From assembly GCF_947623445.1 (NCBI RefSeq), contig NC_135243.1, positions 19,786,479 through 19,850,478 of the forward strand: a stretch of 64,000 nt of DNA, in the 5' to 3' direction. The stretch comes from Clavelina lepadiformis. Its lineage: Eukaryota; Chordata; Ascidiacea; Aplousobranchia; Clavelinidae. The stretch's first letter is position 1. Every line of letters starts with the position of its first letter. The position numbers were made by a program, and so were the translations under genes. This document shows, piece after piece, positions 35,701 through 49,767 of the stretch. Below the pieces are notes generated by a model. It was not told the DNA's origin and did not search any database. It was given only the letters and a program-made list of their open reading frames with translations.

Positions 35701-38700
35701 CAACCACTCTACTTTCTACTTCTCTCCTGCAACAAAAGATACGATTGCATGCTAGCAAATTTGGATGAGGGAAGTGACTAAAAGCACATTGTCACAAAAT
35801 CAACAAATTATTACTTTGATTAAGTTATTTAAACTATGACACACTATCACATAATGAAAAAACTAACAGTGACAGTATATGCAATATTTCACTACTTTAA
35901 ATAAAGGTTTTGTTTATTGAATTTTTTAAGTACTTTTTAATATATGTAGTTATGTTTGTCAATACTCCTTAAATTTTATATAATGCTGATAACTAATGCA
36001 TTCTAGCCAGTACAAAGTATCATTTACGATGATTCAACAGAGGTCACAGTATCTTGCGATCTCCGTCAACATTAACAAGAATAAAACACTAACTTTAACC
36101 AACAGATTCTATAACATTTTTGACATCATGCTGCAAATTAAACCTTGCATCGTCCATCCTGTGATCCCTGTAACCCCGATCAGGATGATTTCTTTGCATT
36201 CCTCCATCTCCTCTCAAATCTCGGAACATATCATCAGATCTTGGATGAGGAGGCATTCGGTGGTCACGAGCATGCATCGGAGGCGGTTGGTGACGATTTT
36301 GGGGATGCGGTGGACCTACATGCCGTGACGGAGATCTAAGCATCAAAAGAAATTCTTAACAGCAAAAGGACTAAAACAAATCTGCTTAAACTTTCGTGCG
36401 AATTGCAAAATTTAAGTACTACGCGGACACGATGTTCACCTTCTGTCACCTCCTCCGTGTCGATCTAACATCTCACGATGAAGGGGATGCCCTGGTGGTG
36501 GAAAGTTTCGCTCTTTATCCATCCGTGCTCTTTGGGAGTCAGGATGATGTGAAGGCATATTCTAAAATCATTTACAGAATCTTCTACTTATCAATATCAA
36601 TACTGTAACAACCAACAGTTATCTAATAGTCTGATTAAACTGTAAAACTAGTGGCCTGTAGGCTATGGTGGTATGTTTTTATGTTGTAACAAGAAAAAAA
36701 AACATAACCATAAAATGTTCTAGCAACTTTAAACAAACATGGCAATGATGATGTAGGTGATAGTTAATGAAGTTACCCCGACTGGAGAGCGACCTCGGGA
36801 ACCCTGGGACTTATCAAATCTCTTGAATTTCTTCAACTCTTCTGGTGGTGGTACTGCATATCGATCATCATCATCAAATGCATTAAAAGGATCAAAACCT
36901 CTGCGAAAATATTCATTAGAATGAAGTGATGCTTTGATATTGGTTGTGTTTTGAAAACTAACATTGTATTCAGAATACAGTAAGATATTTATTATAAAAA
37001 AGTTAAATGACGCAATTTGCCAAATACAACATATAGTTTTTCAAATACAGTAGTTACCATAAATAGATATTGTAATATTTCAAAACTGACTCAAGCTGAT
37101 TGGTTGACACCTTGGCAATGTTTGAGCATAACTCAGTACGCAAAAATTTGAAATGACTAGTTAAGTTTACACCAGCTATCTAAGTAAAAGGTTATTGTAT
37201 TTGCAAAAAGTAGTATTCCAACCAGACCTGGTGGCTGGTACTACCTGAGAGCATTAAAAATCAAAACTGTTTTATATTAAAGTTGCCTTGTGCCATTTTT
37301 TATCGCATTTCAAGTGTGGATCGAATCACTAACTAAAGACATTGGACCAGTTTATTAATAGAAGGTTTTAAACTTTATATTACCAAGTAAACTTGACAAA
37401 AACTTGACTTTTTCAATTATTCTCAAATTGTATAGCAACATAGATTTGAAATTAAAGGTCACAGTTATAAAAAGGTGTCGAAAAAATTCTTGAACTAGTG
37501 GTTTATTTCATCAAAACGCCTGCCAAAGTTTACTTCAGTTATAAGCGTTGTGATAATGTAAATGTTAAGTTGTCTTTCTAAAAAGCATAATGTCTGCTTG
37601 GGTTCAGTTATAACTCATCTCTCATCATAAGTCTCTTAATTTCTTTCTTCCTATATCTGATGTGATCTAAAACTTTCAATGTTAGAAAAGTCTGTTGATT
37701 ATTTCACCTGGCATCTTCAACCAGTGGTTTGTGAGCGATGTAGTCCATATCACGATCCACGTTCAATGCTTCATTGAGCGAAATGACTTCACGTTTCCTC
37801 AAAAAGTCCGGTTCATTGACTTTCCTTTGCATCGATTTCTTTCTCATCTGCAGGGTTCATAGTTGATTGAAAGAATAAAGTCTCGACTTTCAGACCAAAA
37901 ACCTGTGAAGTCTGTCAATTTTTTACCTCTTTAGCATGACGTAGTCCTCTTTCCCAAGCAGTTTCTATCCTTGGCCCAGGCGTCATTTCAGTTGGCATGC
38001 CATGTGGAGGCATCTGAATACATTTTCGACGCATTAAACACATATATTAATTGCAATCATATAGATTACTCAGCTTTTTTTGTAAAGTAATATGTCTTTT
38101 GTTGGGAAAAACTTATGTTTAGTGGTGTCAAACTTTGAAGTAAATGTATACAAGGTTATATAAAGCAGTAGTTACGGAGTCTAATGGTGATTACAAATAT
38201 TAACAATTCATTTCACGACAACTTCATCTCACCATTGCATCTGCTGCTGGCGGAGGGCGCTGTTCATTCAACATGTTTGCCCTTTTTCTATCATCGAACA
38301 TGTTGTATCCACCTGCAGGCATAGGAATTGAAACATAGAATGTGTAAAATCAGAAAAAAACTTCTACACGAAAAGTAACCTTTGTCGTTTATTCCAGGGT
38401 GAATGAAGCGGCATCGATCACCCCACGTGCAGCTTCCTCTTTCAAAGAATCGACAGATTTCACGTGGCACTGCAGGCCCCTCTAAACACAAAATAATTGC
38501 AAAAGGCAAGGATTAACAACTAGAGTTTTTAAAATAGTGAAACATGCTTTACAAGACAACTTTAGCTGGACAAGAAGTGTGGTTGTTAAAGGTAGTGTTA
38601 ATGATCAGTGTTTATTGCTATTGTCATAATTATCACTACATATAATACCTATAATTGCATAATAAAATTTTATTGCCATTACATGGTATCCTAATCACTA

Positions 38701-40941
38701 CACATCAAGACTCATAAGGTAGTAAGAAAACTAGGTATGCATATACTTAGCAAAGAAAGAACATGAGAGGCCTGCGATAATTGGAAAGAGCCCGGATATT
38801 GCTTAAAGGTAAACTGCACATGAATAACAAGAATTTCACAACGAAAAATTTATCTATTTTACAAAGTTGGACTCACCAACTGGGTCGACCATTTCTCCCT
38901 CCTCAAAATCATCAGGATAGAAACCTTGGTGGGGTCCGCGAGAAACCTGCGAAACATCAGCAAGGCAGAAATTTAGCTTCGAAAACACTTCTACACCATG
39001 TAACAAACATCCTACTTGAAACATTAGATTAGCATGTTTTGTACCTTTGCTTCGTTGTCACTTTTGATTTCACCGTCACTGGACTCAATCTGCCCAAAAC
39101 AGTTTTTTCATTAAAACTAAGTGGCAAGTTTTTTGCACATGTGTCAAGTACATAGAAATGTTGTCATTGTAATTGGATAAAGCATAAGCGTGGAGATTTG
39201 AAGAGGAAAGGGATAGTCGGTCAACTCAACCAATGGACAACTTAACTCAGGACATTTCAACCCATATATGTTGGACGGCTTGTCCTGGGTATAATCGCTC
39301 TGGGTTACATCGCCCATGAATTGAATTGACCTAGATCCGACAATGAGAACATAAGTTTCCTTTACTCACTTCTCCATCTGACATTTCTTTTTTTGCTTTC
39401 TCTTCAACGCTTTTTGTTCCTTCCTGTTGAGAAAGCAATAAAAATTCTAACCTATAGCTGGAATACGAAACAATCTGACACATTGTGCAGAGTGCCAGAG
39501 TCATTGGCAATTCCAATTGCAAAGAGATTTTATATAACAGTATAAGAAAATTAATATAGAATATATATGTTGTACAATATATGTATATATATAGATTGCA
39601 GCCAAGCCGATTTCTTGTCATTTTGTAACATATAGTATATATGTAATAATTAATAATATAAGCAACTATAAATTAATAACAAACTACAATATCAAATAAA
39701 TCTATATACATAACTTGCAATATATGCATCAACTACAGAGACATCTTAAATGTATATATTTTATGTACTGTATATAAAATGAGACAATGAGAGTCTATCA
39801 CCATGGGTATACTATCCAGTAAAGGTGGAACCACAATCTTGCAAATTACCTGAGGAGGCACACCCATTGCATCAACAAGATCATCTTCATCCTCATCATA
39901 GTCAAGTTGGTCAAGTTCAGGCCGCACCTCATCCAGCACTCCTCCATAATCTACCTTTATCTTTTCTTGAACTTGAGGAAGTTCATCATCGTCGTTTACA
40001 TCCGAATCAACTAAATTGGTAGGATAAACAAATTAGCATTGTTGAAAGCAGTAAGCAGATAAATAAACAACGTTTTGCGCGAACAAAAAATTAAAGCTAC
40101 TGGTTGGGCATCTATAACTATAATGACATAGGCCACCATGAGTAAGGCATTTGAAAATTGCAATTTAACAGAAGTTTGAACCAATCAAGTAATTACATAT
40201 TTACCTATTTCTCCATCTGATTCAGTTCCATCCTCTTTCGTCTCAATGTCTTCTTTGTCAATTTTATCTTCGTCAGTTTTGCTCTGGACAGCAGTGTCTT
40301 TATCTTCACTTTTACTTGCTTCATTCAAGCTTTGTTTGTCTTTGTGCCCCATCTCCTTGTTATCTTGTAGTTCATCTTGATCGTCAGAGAATTTATCATC
40401 TGCCTGCTTTTCTTTGCACTCAACTCCATCCAAGGCTATATTACAGGATGCAACATCATCATTTTTGTTGTTGTTTATCTCAGGAACTTCAGGCACATGG
40501 TAATTAGGCTCTTTATCCTTCTCCATTAAACTGTTGGGATCTTCCAAGTCATCACTTTTGTTCTTGTCCTGATTCTCATCCACTATCTCGCCCTCTTCTT
40601 CATCATTACCACCATCATCTCCGGAAGATGCAACTTTATCTTCCTTTCCATTTGCCTTGATGAGTTCATCCCCAACATCAACCTGAAGCAAACACTGTCT
40701 TTTATCACTGTGTCGCTGTCTGATATCAAATTAATTTAGCATATTTTCCAGAATCAGCAAAACAAAAACATCTAGCAAAGAGCACAAAATGAAAAAGATC
40801 TCAAACAAAACATATTTCCATTTATCATATACGTTCACTTGTGCACTTATGGAGTCGATGATATTTATTTAGCATGCTTACTTTTTCGCTCAAGTTTTCT
40901 TCAGGTTTATTAACCTCTTCCGTGAAACCTATGGTGTCCAT
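32790..40941 (-). CDS. ZC3H18: Zinc finger CCCH domain protein 18 orthologue
   Basis: Twenty-four exons in transcript order: 40941-40882, 40682-40205, 40010-39850, 39423-39370, 39089-39045, 38946-38877, 38481-38380, 38312-38233, 38013-37927, 37847-37708, 36900-36777, 36561-36440, 36335-36144, 35726-35653, 35415-35292, 35019-34954, 34877-34774, 34625-34462, 34354-34284, 34118-33991, 33835-33755, 33345-33224, 33122-33073, 32922-32790. All phases agree: 943 aa against about 953 in human. Order: long acidic N-terminus (about 20-290); a CCCH finger C299-X7-C307-X5-C313-X3-H317 (GSCTWGDRCRFIHPG); the conserved ETAWERGLRHAKE block; RS/serine-rich and lysine/proline/alanine-rich tracts; a C-terminal helix RVELLEQLKVVENAIMKKRA that matches the family's end. 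The family links the nuclear cap-binding complex to the exosome and mRNA export. Nuclear location is expected from the RS and basic tracts. Confidence 0.95.
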
Positions 40942-43900
40942 GTTGTGTACAATACAACTTGGAACTGTGAGTACTTCCAAGTGATGAAATTAGACAAAAC
41001 CTTCAGATAGAAAGAAACACGAAATTGTAAGTGGTTATAAATTGTCCCGAGGACAAACAGACAATAAGCTGATGCATATTCTGGGCTCAAATTAGAGACA
41101 GCTTTACAAACTACCTATTTATAATGACATAACATACATATATATGTATGTATGTATCATACCGTATATATTCAAAGGCATGTCTTAATATTTTGAATAG
41201 CACACATTTAATATTATATATACAAGTAAATAATAATAATAATACTTAATCTCATAGATGCAAAAAGGGCAATAGCTGGAGTTTTTTAATTGTTATATTT
41301 AAACACTTTGAAAAACAAACCATAAGTTGTCTGATTGTAGTTCCTGCCATATCGAAGCATTAATTTTTACTTGTAGTTTTTATATATTGGTCACTGTACA
41401 CTGTACAGTTTACAGGCAGAGCCAGAAAGGTATAAATTGTGACAACAAAACTCAGCAATACTGAAGCAGAAAATAAACAAATTTGTCTTAAAATGTAGGA
41501 TATATTAAAGTTATGTATATCCATAATTATATGGTTCTTTAATTCAAAATTCATCATTTTATTTTAGGAACCATAATGCTGTCACTGATTTTTACACCTT
41601 CTGGCACTGCTTGAGTATTTATCTTTATGAGTTACATTGCAGCATACTGTAACTCGACCTCGTAAACCTGATCATGCAAGAAGACCATTCCACAATCCTG
41701 TCTGAGTACTACTAACTTGCCTAAACTATGAAACAGCAGCAAAATAAAGCAATTGTTTGGCTACTCCATTGAACAGAAACACAAGAGTAGCCTATCCAAA
41801 CTTCACCCAAACACCAAATCTTGCACAGAAATTATACCAAAGGTATAAAGGCTACCCACAACTGTACGATCAGATCATAAATCGAGTTAGTAATATAGCT
41901 AAAAATCAAAATTTTACAAATCAGCCTCAAAAACTTTCAAAGGGAGAAGTAAAATTTCCATGACAAGATCTGGTGTTGTGGTTTAGATTTGATATTTACA
42001 TTTGCAGGAGAGCAAATGATTGTCCGAAGGATGAGCTGAAAAACAGAAAACACAAGACTTAACAACGTGCAATTTAATTAATTTTCATTCGGAAAACAAA
42101 TCTAAATTCTCTGATAACACGCATTGCTAAATGAAATATACTGCGAACTTATTAATCAGTGTGATGACTTCTACACTCACAATGATCCTTCAAGCTTTTC
42201 ATGTTAAGTTTAAGGGGGTTAATCTTTATGGAGAGTAAAAGTTTGAAACACAAAGAGTGACAGTTCAGGAGAATCAGCTTAACATGAACTTAGTATCATT
42301 ATGTGGAACAGTGCTGTTAACTTGCGTTTTTTTATCATTTAAATGACTTTAAGTCATTCATAACCTACATACTTCTGCCACACTTTTGTCAAAATTGACT
42401 ATTACCATTACATACGTATATTAGATACCTCCCTCTTTATCATCCCATAACCCTTGCCCATGAGGGCTTTTATGTGGGAATAAAAAATTGAAAGAAATCT
42501 GTTTGGTTTCAAACTCATAACTGTTATATATCTGTACTGTTATATGTATATCTGTTTTGATACATGTCACATAACTGAAACTTTAGAAAAATATTAATAA
42601 CGTCGATTAAAAAGATAAAATCAGTAAGAAGTCAGCCAAATGGATGCTGCCATTGCAACACTAGACTAATCCATAAAAATGACATTCAATTTTATAAAAG
42701 TAAGTGCAACACAGGAAATACAGGCATAGGCCTAAGTTTCTAAATTCCAGGGCAGGTCTTTACATAAGTTAGGGATTCCGCTAATTTAAAAACAGTGGTT
42801 CTACCTTTTTTGTAATGTAGGGTACATACGGTTTCATCGCAAACTTAGAATTAATGTGAAAACAGCAGTAAGAGATAATGGAAAGAAATCAAAGTTTCAT
42901 CAAATCATAAATAGCAACAACAATGTTTTTGTGACACAAAAGCCTCTCGCTTCTCATTCGTGGCCAGAGTGTGACCATTCACGTGACACACAAGCAAGGG
43001 CGTGAATGTTCATGGGTAATTGCGAGTTGGTTAGTAAGTAGTGGCCAGTGGTTAATAAAATCATCTAGTTCATCAATCACAACTTACAACCACTCATATA
43101 CAACATAACATTAAACTTTTGTTAGTTGCCCCGACGTAAAATGCAACAGAAAAAGACGAGTTGCAAAGACAATAGGTTGTGATTAAAAGCTATTGGTAAA
43201 TTATCATTAGGAAAAACTAAAATCCCAGGGCGGCTGGGAAAATGCCACCGTACCGCCTGCCTTACGTAGCTATGATTTCAGGAATTACAAAAATATAAAT
43301 TACAAAATACAGAGATATTATATACAAAGGCTCCCCAACAAATAAGTGAGAAAGGCAAATATATTACAAAAAATTCCCTTCCTAGCATGTAACTTACATA
43401 CATATTGTATATCATAAATTGTCAACCTAGGAGCCACGACCCAAAGTTAGGGCACCGTGCATTATCCGTTGGTCACTTAATCTTTTCTAGTGACCATCAC
43501 ACCAAAATTTGCATCTTTGCATACACGATTTCTCGTCAAAAATACTGGAAAGTTTGCTTTCAGTGCGTCAATAAATGTAATGCCAAAATTTACACCACGC
43601 CAACATACTACTTATGATATAAAATTGTATTGTTTATTTTCACCATGAAATGTGAGGAGTGGAAGTTACGATGCTAACTGTTGTAGTTATGACACAATAA
43701 GACACATGCTCACGAACAATTAACGAGCAGGAAAAAAATGGTAAAGCCCAAGGGTCCAAAACATGCAAGATAGCAATAACAGAGTTGTGCTTTAAGATGT
43801 AGGGCATAACCTATACATATAGGACAAAAGGCAATTCTTTGCCAGAAAATTGGGGCATCATGCAAATTTTCAAGTATATGCCACTATGGACTGGAAGGTT

Positions 43901-46900
43901 TTGTGCACCGGACAACAGAATTATCAAAGGCTGGTGTGCACCCAGGATGGAAAGTTTTCCCTGCATGGAGGGTAACTTCATTTCGCAATTTGGAAGCTTT
44001 TCTTCAAAATTGTGGGCAACACGACTGCATCTGTGATTCTTTCTGTAACAACTTGTACTTTCTACTGTGGTCTTGTGAAGCATTATAAGCTACCGAACAG
44101 TGCTAACACAACTCTGTCACTTCAAATAATTGTATACCTGTAGCCGGAATCGCTCTGTATCGATATGGTATATATCGATATAAATATCGATATATTTTCC
44201 AATCCACCGGAGTTGCGATTGGAAAATGTCTGCCGCAAGTTGGCATATATGAGATCATTTTCAAAATACCCGTTAACATTGGTATGGTAGTTTGCATGTC
44301 AGTTACACGACTAAAGGGGTGAGTGCGAGTCAGAAATAGCCTAAATCGCGACATGGCAATAGCCAGCAGGCTAGATTTTAACACTCTTAAATCGAATGCA
44401 AAAAAATAAAATCTTCAGCAAAAATTAGGCAATTTGTTCAAATTCCACACAAATTTTTTCCGAAAAAAAATCAATCAAAATCCAAACTTTATGATCTTGG
44501 TGTGCACCAGCAGGCAACAATAAAATGTGCATTGGTAATTGGGAGTGTGCACCAGATGCCGCAGAAGTAATGTGCACACCAAAGTAGCTTTTTAGATCCA
44601 TTTTGTGCACCAGTCATGTCCAATGAAAAACGCTTTCTTTTCATATGAGCCAGTAGGGCTTTACAGTCAGGGTCATAAATTACGATACTTACCGCTAATT
44701 GCACAAAATAGCTTAAATGCAATACCGAACATCGTATTCTAGGCCTATAGGCTATGCTATCACATGCTAGTTGTAAGTACAGAAAAACGGGAATCTAAGC
44801 TAGAGTGCTAGACTATTTTCGTGTTTCTATATTTCTGCATTTTGACACAAACTGTCTACTATGCAAATTATATGTCGACTAGGTTAGACTGTCAAGGTAA
44901 CTTCAAAAAATATTGGATTTTAAACTTACCTATCTAGCCTACAAAATGGAGGCTGTATCCAACACAGAATTATTTGAACTGTAGTAATGGTCTACAGGTG
45001 TAGGTTACTAGCCTAGGCCAAGCAACAAACTTCCGAGATAACACTTTCACCGAAAGTAGCCTAAGACTAAGCATGCTAGCTCATGAAAGCATAATGACGA
45101 CCATGATCAAAATGAAATGGGGAGTTTTGCCAAACCTCCAGTTTTTCCTTTAGACATCTAATAATTAATTATCTAATATGTTAATTTTGGGATAATTAAA
45201 GATTAAGTTAGGTTAAATTAACAGAAAAGTCTAATTCTTCGTAAAATAAATTCGTATAATACATAATTGACTAATTGTATTATATTTTTATTTTTTTCTA
45301 CCGTACGGCTGATCGAAAGACAAGTGATGAGTGATGACACAACGGGACTTGGGATCCTTGCCACCCGCTTCGTCAAGGATTAGCCCATAGGAAAGGGAAA
45401 AAAGATTGCACGGATTACCCATTCGTATGGGCTAAAAAGAATATTTCCATCTCTTAAAATAATTGTTGGAAGGCTAATCGTGTTGGTATGAGTAATCCAA
45501 CCGAGCGATAGGTCGAATAAGTAATCCAGTCGAACTGCTGTGGCTGGTCATCGTACGGTACGATTGGATGGCTTAGGCTACTGTTAGGCTACTGTTGAAG
45601 ACTACTGAGATCTATACCGGTATGTATGGATAAGGTTTGTATAGTGATTGATGCACGTTGGAATGCCTTGCACAAACTATAAACGGATCTTACTAAAAAT
45701 CTGAAAAGGCTGAAATGAACAAAATAGCCTAGTTTTCGATTTCAGTTCTTTCATGCGTTTGGTGTGTCTGGCATTAACGCTGCTTAATTGGTCCTGTTTC
45801 GTAGACAAGATATAGGTTATCTACCTCGGGCTTCTAGGCACTGGAATAGCTGCATGCTTACTTACTGAATGTAGAATCCAAGCAAGTTCTAAAGACTGCT
45901 TAATTGTTGCACAGTGCAATGCACAATGGTGTTTGAACTGGCAATCCAGCCAACGATAGACCGGTACTCTAGTAGCCAAAAGTCACTTTTTCGGGTTTGC
46001 AGTGCTCATGCAATGTATTAAATTGAATTGTGGTAATTGCATGGTGCTTTTATTCAGCATCAGGTTGAAATAGTTTTGCCTTCAAGCTGGTCTGATTGCA
46101 TCAATTATATACACGTGGCATACCACTGCTGTGGCATAAGGTCAAAGCGTTTCACAGCAATCAACATGATTTTCTTTATTTGGCGGCTAGGATAGAAGTA
46201 TAACTTCATATGTCATTTTAGTTCGCTTCCATTAACCTTTGTGGTAATCTTTAATTGCTCCAGCCCCACTTATCTGGCTAGCTCTCAAGCAAGTTTGGAA
46301 TGATACACATATGTTTTTTATTGCTTGAATTTAGGTATGTTTATCAGAAGCACTGAACTGGAGCAAGCATTGGTAATACCCCAAGGGCATAACAATGGTA
46401 GTGCTACTGGATAGTGAACACTGCCTAATTGCCAGCTCTAACCATTCGGCTACAAAGCTGGCTACTACTCAACATTGCTGCTTTCTTACATAACGAGCTT
46501 GCAGAGTACAGTGATCTTGTGTGATTGTCAGAGAACTTCGAAATCCTGAGTGGAGTGAATGAGCAACTTAACGTTGTAGTATTCCAAAAAGGAAATCCAT
46601 CTGATATGCAGATCATAAGCAAAAGGCAATCATTTAATTTGTCTTGACTTTCAACAAACGAAGGTTTCAATCGTTCTCAAAGAGTGCTATTTGTCGATTA
46701 TATGCATTCATGAGTTTGCAGATTATTACAAATTAAAAATGATAATAAACGGCCTCTAGAAAATAAATGTCTTGTGTAAAAATATCCCTGTTTTACCATC
46801 AGCCTGCTTCCTCTGAGCAAGATGTTATTTGGCAACACAAACTAGATGTTTGAGCTTGAGTCAAGTAACAACTGGGTAATGCTGCCATCCAAAAATTGAT

Positions 46901-49767
46901 GACTATGTATTCCATGGGGAACGTGGGGATACAATAGCTGGATATGTTGTAATCTTTATTTTGCAATCTTCTTTGTGCTACGTTCACAAGTTACAATGTT
47001 TGCCATTCCCTATTTTTACAGGGTTGAGCAGAAACAACCATCTCCAGATAGCAGGCAATTAAGTCCCCCACACCATCCTTAGCAGTGTAGAGCCAGTGAG
47101 CAATGGGTATCTTGATTTTATTTATCCGGCTTGCTTTTTTGCTGAGGCAAATAGTTTCGGGAGGAGCAATCAGAGTGGCTCCGTTTCATAATGTGCAAGG
47201 TAAGGAGTGACTCTATCGCACTGAAGCCCAGCAGGTTCAATGCTCACAAAAACAGAAAAATTGTCATGCTGTGGGGTCCTATAGGTCTACATCCAGTCAC
47301 AGGACGCTGTTTACTATAACAGTGTAGATTTGGTGCCCAATGCCCATTAGTCATTTTTTGACCAAAGATTTAAATTTTCTGCAAGGTGTCACAAGGTGAG
47401 CTGTTGATGTTAGCTTTAAGCTCACGTTTTGCTACCTTGGTGTTAGGGTAAATGGATGCTAACACTCATTGGTAGCTTTATTCTCCAATTTTGGATATAT
47501 GCATTGGCCAAGGGTCAGCTCACTGTTTCCCAATTTTTGGCCGAGTACCCGATCTCTTGGTGGGTCGTTATTTAAGTTCACTCACCACTTGGCTCAACTG
47601 TGATGGGTAATTAATAATAATTATTTATCTCGATTCATTAAGAACAATTAGTCTATTGGCAAAGATGCTGTCATTATCACAGTCATGTGTCATGAGGCAA
47701 GGTCCATATCTGCCGGGGACTCGCTCAGCATACATAACTTGCTCTGTTGACATTGTTTGCGCTTACTCAGTCATGTGAGTCACAGCAAGAATGCTGATAT
47801 ACTTCAAGACCTTCTATGGTAAACAAGCCACTAAGCGATACTGTGTAGTTCGTACCGCACTACACATCAGGGATGTTTTCAAACGTACCCAAAAAGGACA
47901 GGCATCAACGCAGACATTTGGGAAGTGCTTGTTGATATGCAGATCATGCTGTTAGTAGTGGCATCAAGTGAGATTAGGAGAAAATAATTTAAATTGAGAC
48001 AACAAAACATAGTGACCAACCAGCAGTCAGAGTAAGTCAGAGCACACGCTGTGGCAAAAACTGCTGTCCGAGAATTTTTCTGCTGATCGATGTAAGATGC
48101 TGCGCTTAGCGAAATTGATTACTTTTGAATGTGCTTCATTGCTTTTTAACTTAAGACAAAAGAAGGTTTTGTTAGATTATGCAGAGTTTTTTTGATGGTA
48201 ATAATTATTGTCAACAGTAGAATATTTTGATTTGATTTCGTATTTTAAATTCTTAAATTAAAACTATTTAAATTTTTTAATTTGTTTGGAATGCAACATT
48301 ATCCACCACCAAACATTGTTTGCCAGCTGAAATCTTCTGTTTGATGCACATTGTGAATGACTGAAACTTGGCTATTTTGGGAGAAACTTCACTTGGAAGT
48401 AAATACATAATGCATGAAGTTGTTTAATTTGGAAACGTTTCATGTGTACCCCTTTACTGACCTTTGTTGTTGTTGTACCAACTTTACCCTAGTTTGGGAC
48501 CATGAAATTCTGAAGCCTGTCTTGACTTTTTTATTATCTGTTTTACATATTCTTCAAATTATTTCAAAATATACCACTACCTCCGACTAAAAAGTGTCAG
48601 TAAGATTTGTTCTACCTTTCCAAGAGAATGTTTAGAGTTATTACTGAAATGTGTACTTTGGCTCTAGTGCTCTTGATTTGAATCTTAGTCCATGCGAAAG
48701 CAACCATCTCAAGTGGCTGCCATCAAAATTACGACAAATAAAAGGTTGTTGTTGTCTAAACGATTGCTTTTCTGCGAGGATTGAAAACAGCACTTCATTT
48801 TGGTGTAACGTTTTCAAAATAAAACTCAATTTCTTCCTGAAGCCACCTACTTTGTATGCTTTTCAGACCAAACATTTCAATTAAGAAAGTTACGATTAGC
48901 AAAGTTTTTGAAGGGCACCGGTTACTACAATATATATGATATAATGGATTTTAGTTAAAACATCCTCTTAAAAGTGCTTGTAAACAACAAGTGCTTGTAA
49001 ACAACTTGCCACCTCTTAAAAGCCATCCACTTTGAACAGTAATGTTGGCAATTTATTCTCAACTGCATTCAAGAATGGCCTATTTAAACAAAAATCTGGT
49101 CAAAGAAGTTGTGCAGATAAATGGCTATTTACTCCGAAAAACAATCGCTTATTACAAACAAATATCAAGTATATTGATTTGGAACATTTGTCATTTCATG
49201 TCACAGCTACTATCGCTTATATTTTTACATTTTTATAGCATCAATGCCCATAACTTGGTTTTGCTGAGACAGACAATGACCTCACAGATTAAGTGTTTAA
49301 TTCACATCAAAGTATGTGCATATAAGCTATTAGCCTAAAGAACATTGTGATATTGTAATACTATAGTGCTGTAGGAAAAGACTTACGTGTACCATATACA
49401 TAAAAGGGTTGGCCAAACTTCTTGATAATCTTTGAAGCCTTTATGATTTGAAAAGGAGTTGCAGTTGAAATATGGCGCTTACTGTTGATTACCAAGCACC
49501 AAGAAAATCATATCTGTGCACAGTAAATTTTTGACATCTGTAAGACTTTAGTGTTGAGCGTTTGCTTTTATTGCAACATGTGCCCTAAGTTATATTATTT
49601 ATTAGGATGACTATCTTTATGTGTGTATGTTCTATTCTTAATTCATATTGAGTGGTGATTACTTCTTACAAAACTAATTTTTATCCAAACAGTTTAGTTT
49701 ATTGCATGTTTTAATTTTTGTAAAATTGTTAAAATTTTGTCGTACTATTTGCTCTTTTCTGAGTAAC
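40942..49767. other. Large intergenic region upstream of ZC3H18
   Basis: No coding exon is supported on either strand. ZC3H18 promoter and 5' UTR should lie in its first part (about 40942-41100). Visible structures: AT and TA dinucleotide tracts (about 41140-41225), a TATCGATA-rich stretch near 44157-44200, scattered GTGCACCAG words between 43900 and 44620, and a short direct duplication near 48975-49010. A tRNA-like A-box word near 46440-46465 is discussed under rejected items. Nothing else stands out. Confidence 0.5.

Noticed and set aside
41757..41963. Plus-strand 68-residue open frame
   Set aside because: It lacks an ATG at its start, has no homologue I recognise and lies in AT-rich intergenic DNA.
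46425..46470. tRNA-like A-box word on the minus strand (TAGCCGAATGGTTAGAGC)
   Set aside because: No matching B box at the required distance and no cloverleaf can be drawn. It might be a tRNA-derived SINE scrap, but one box is not enough to call it.
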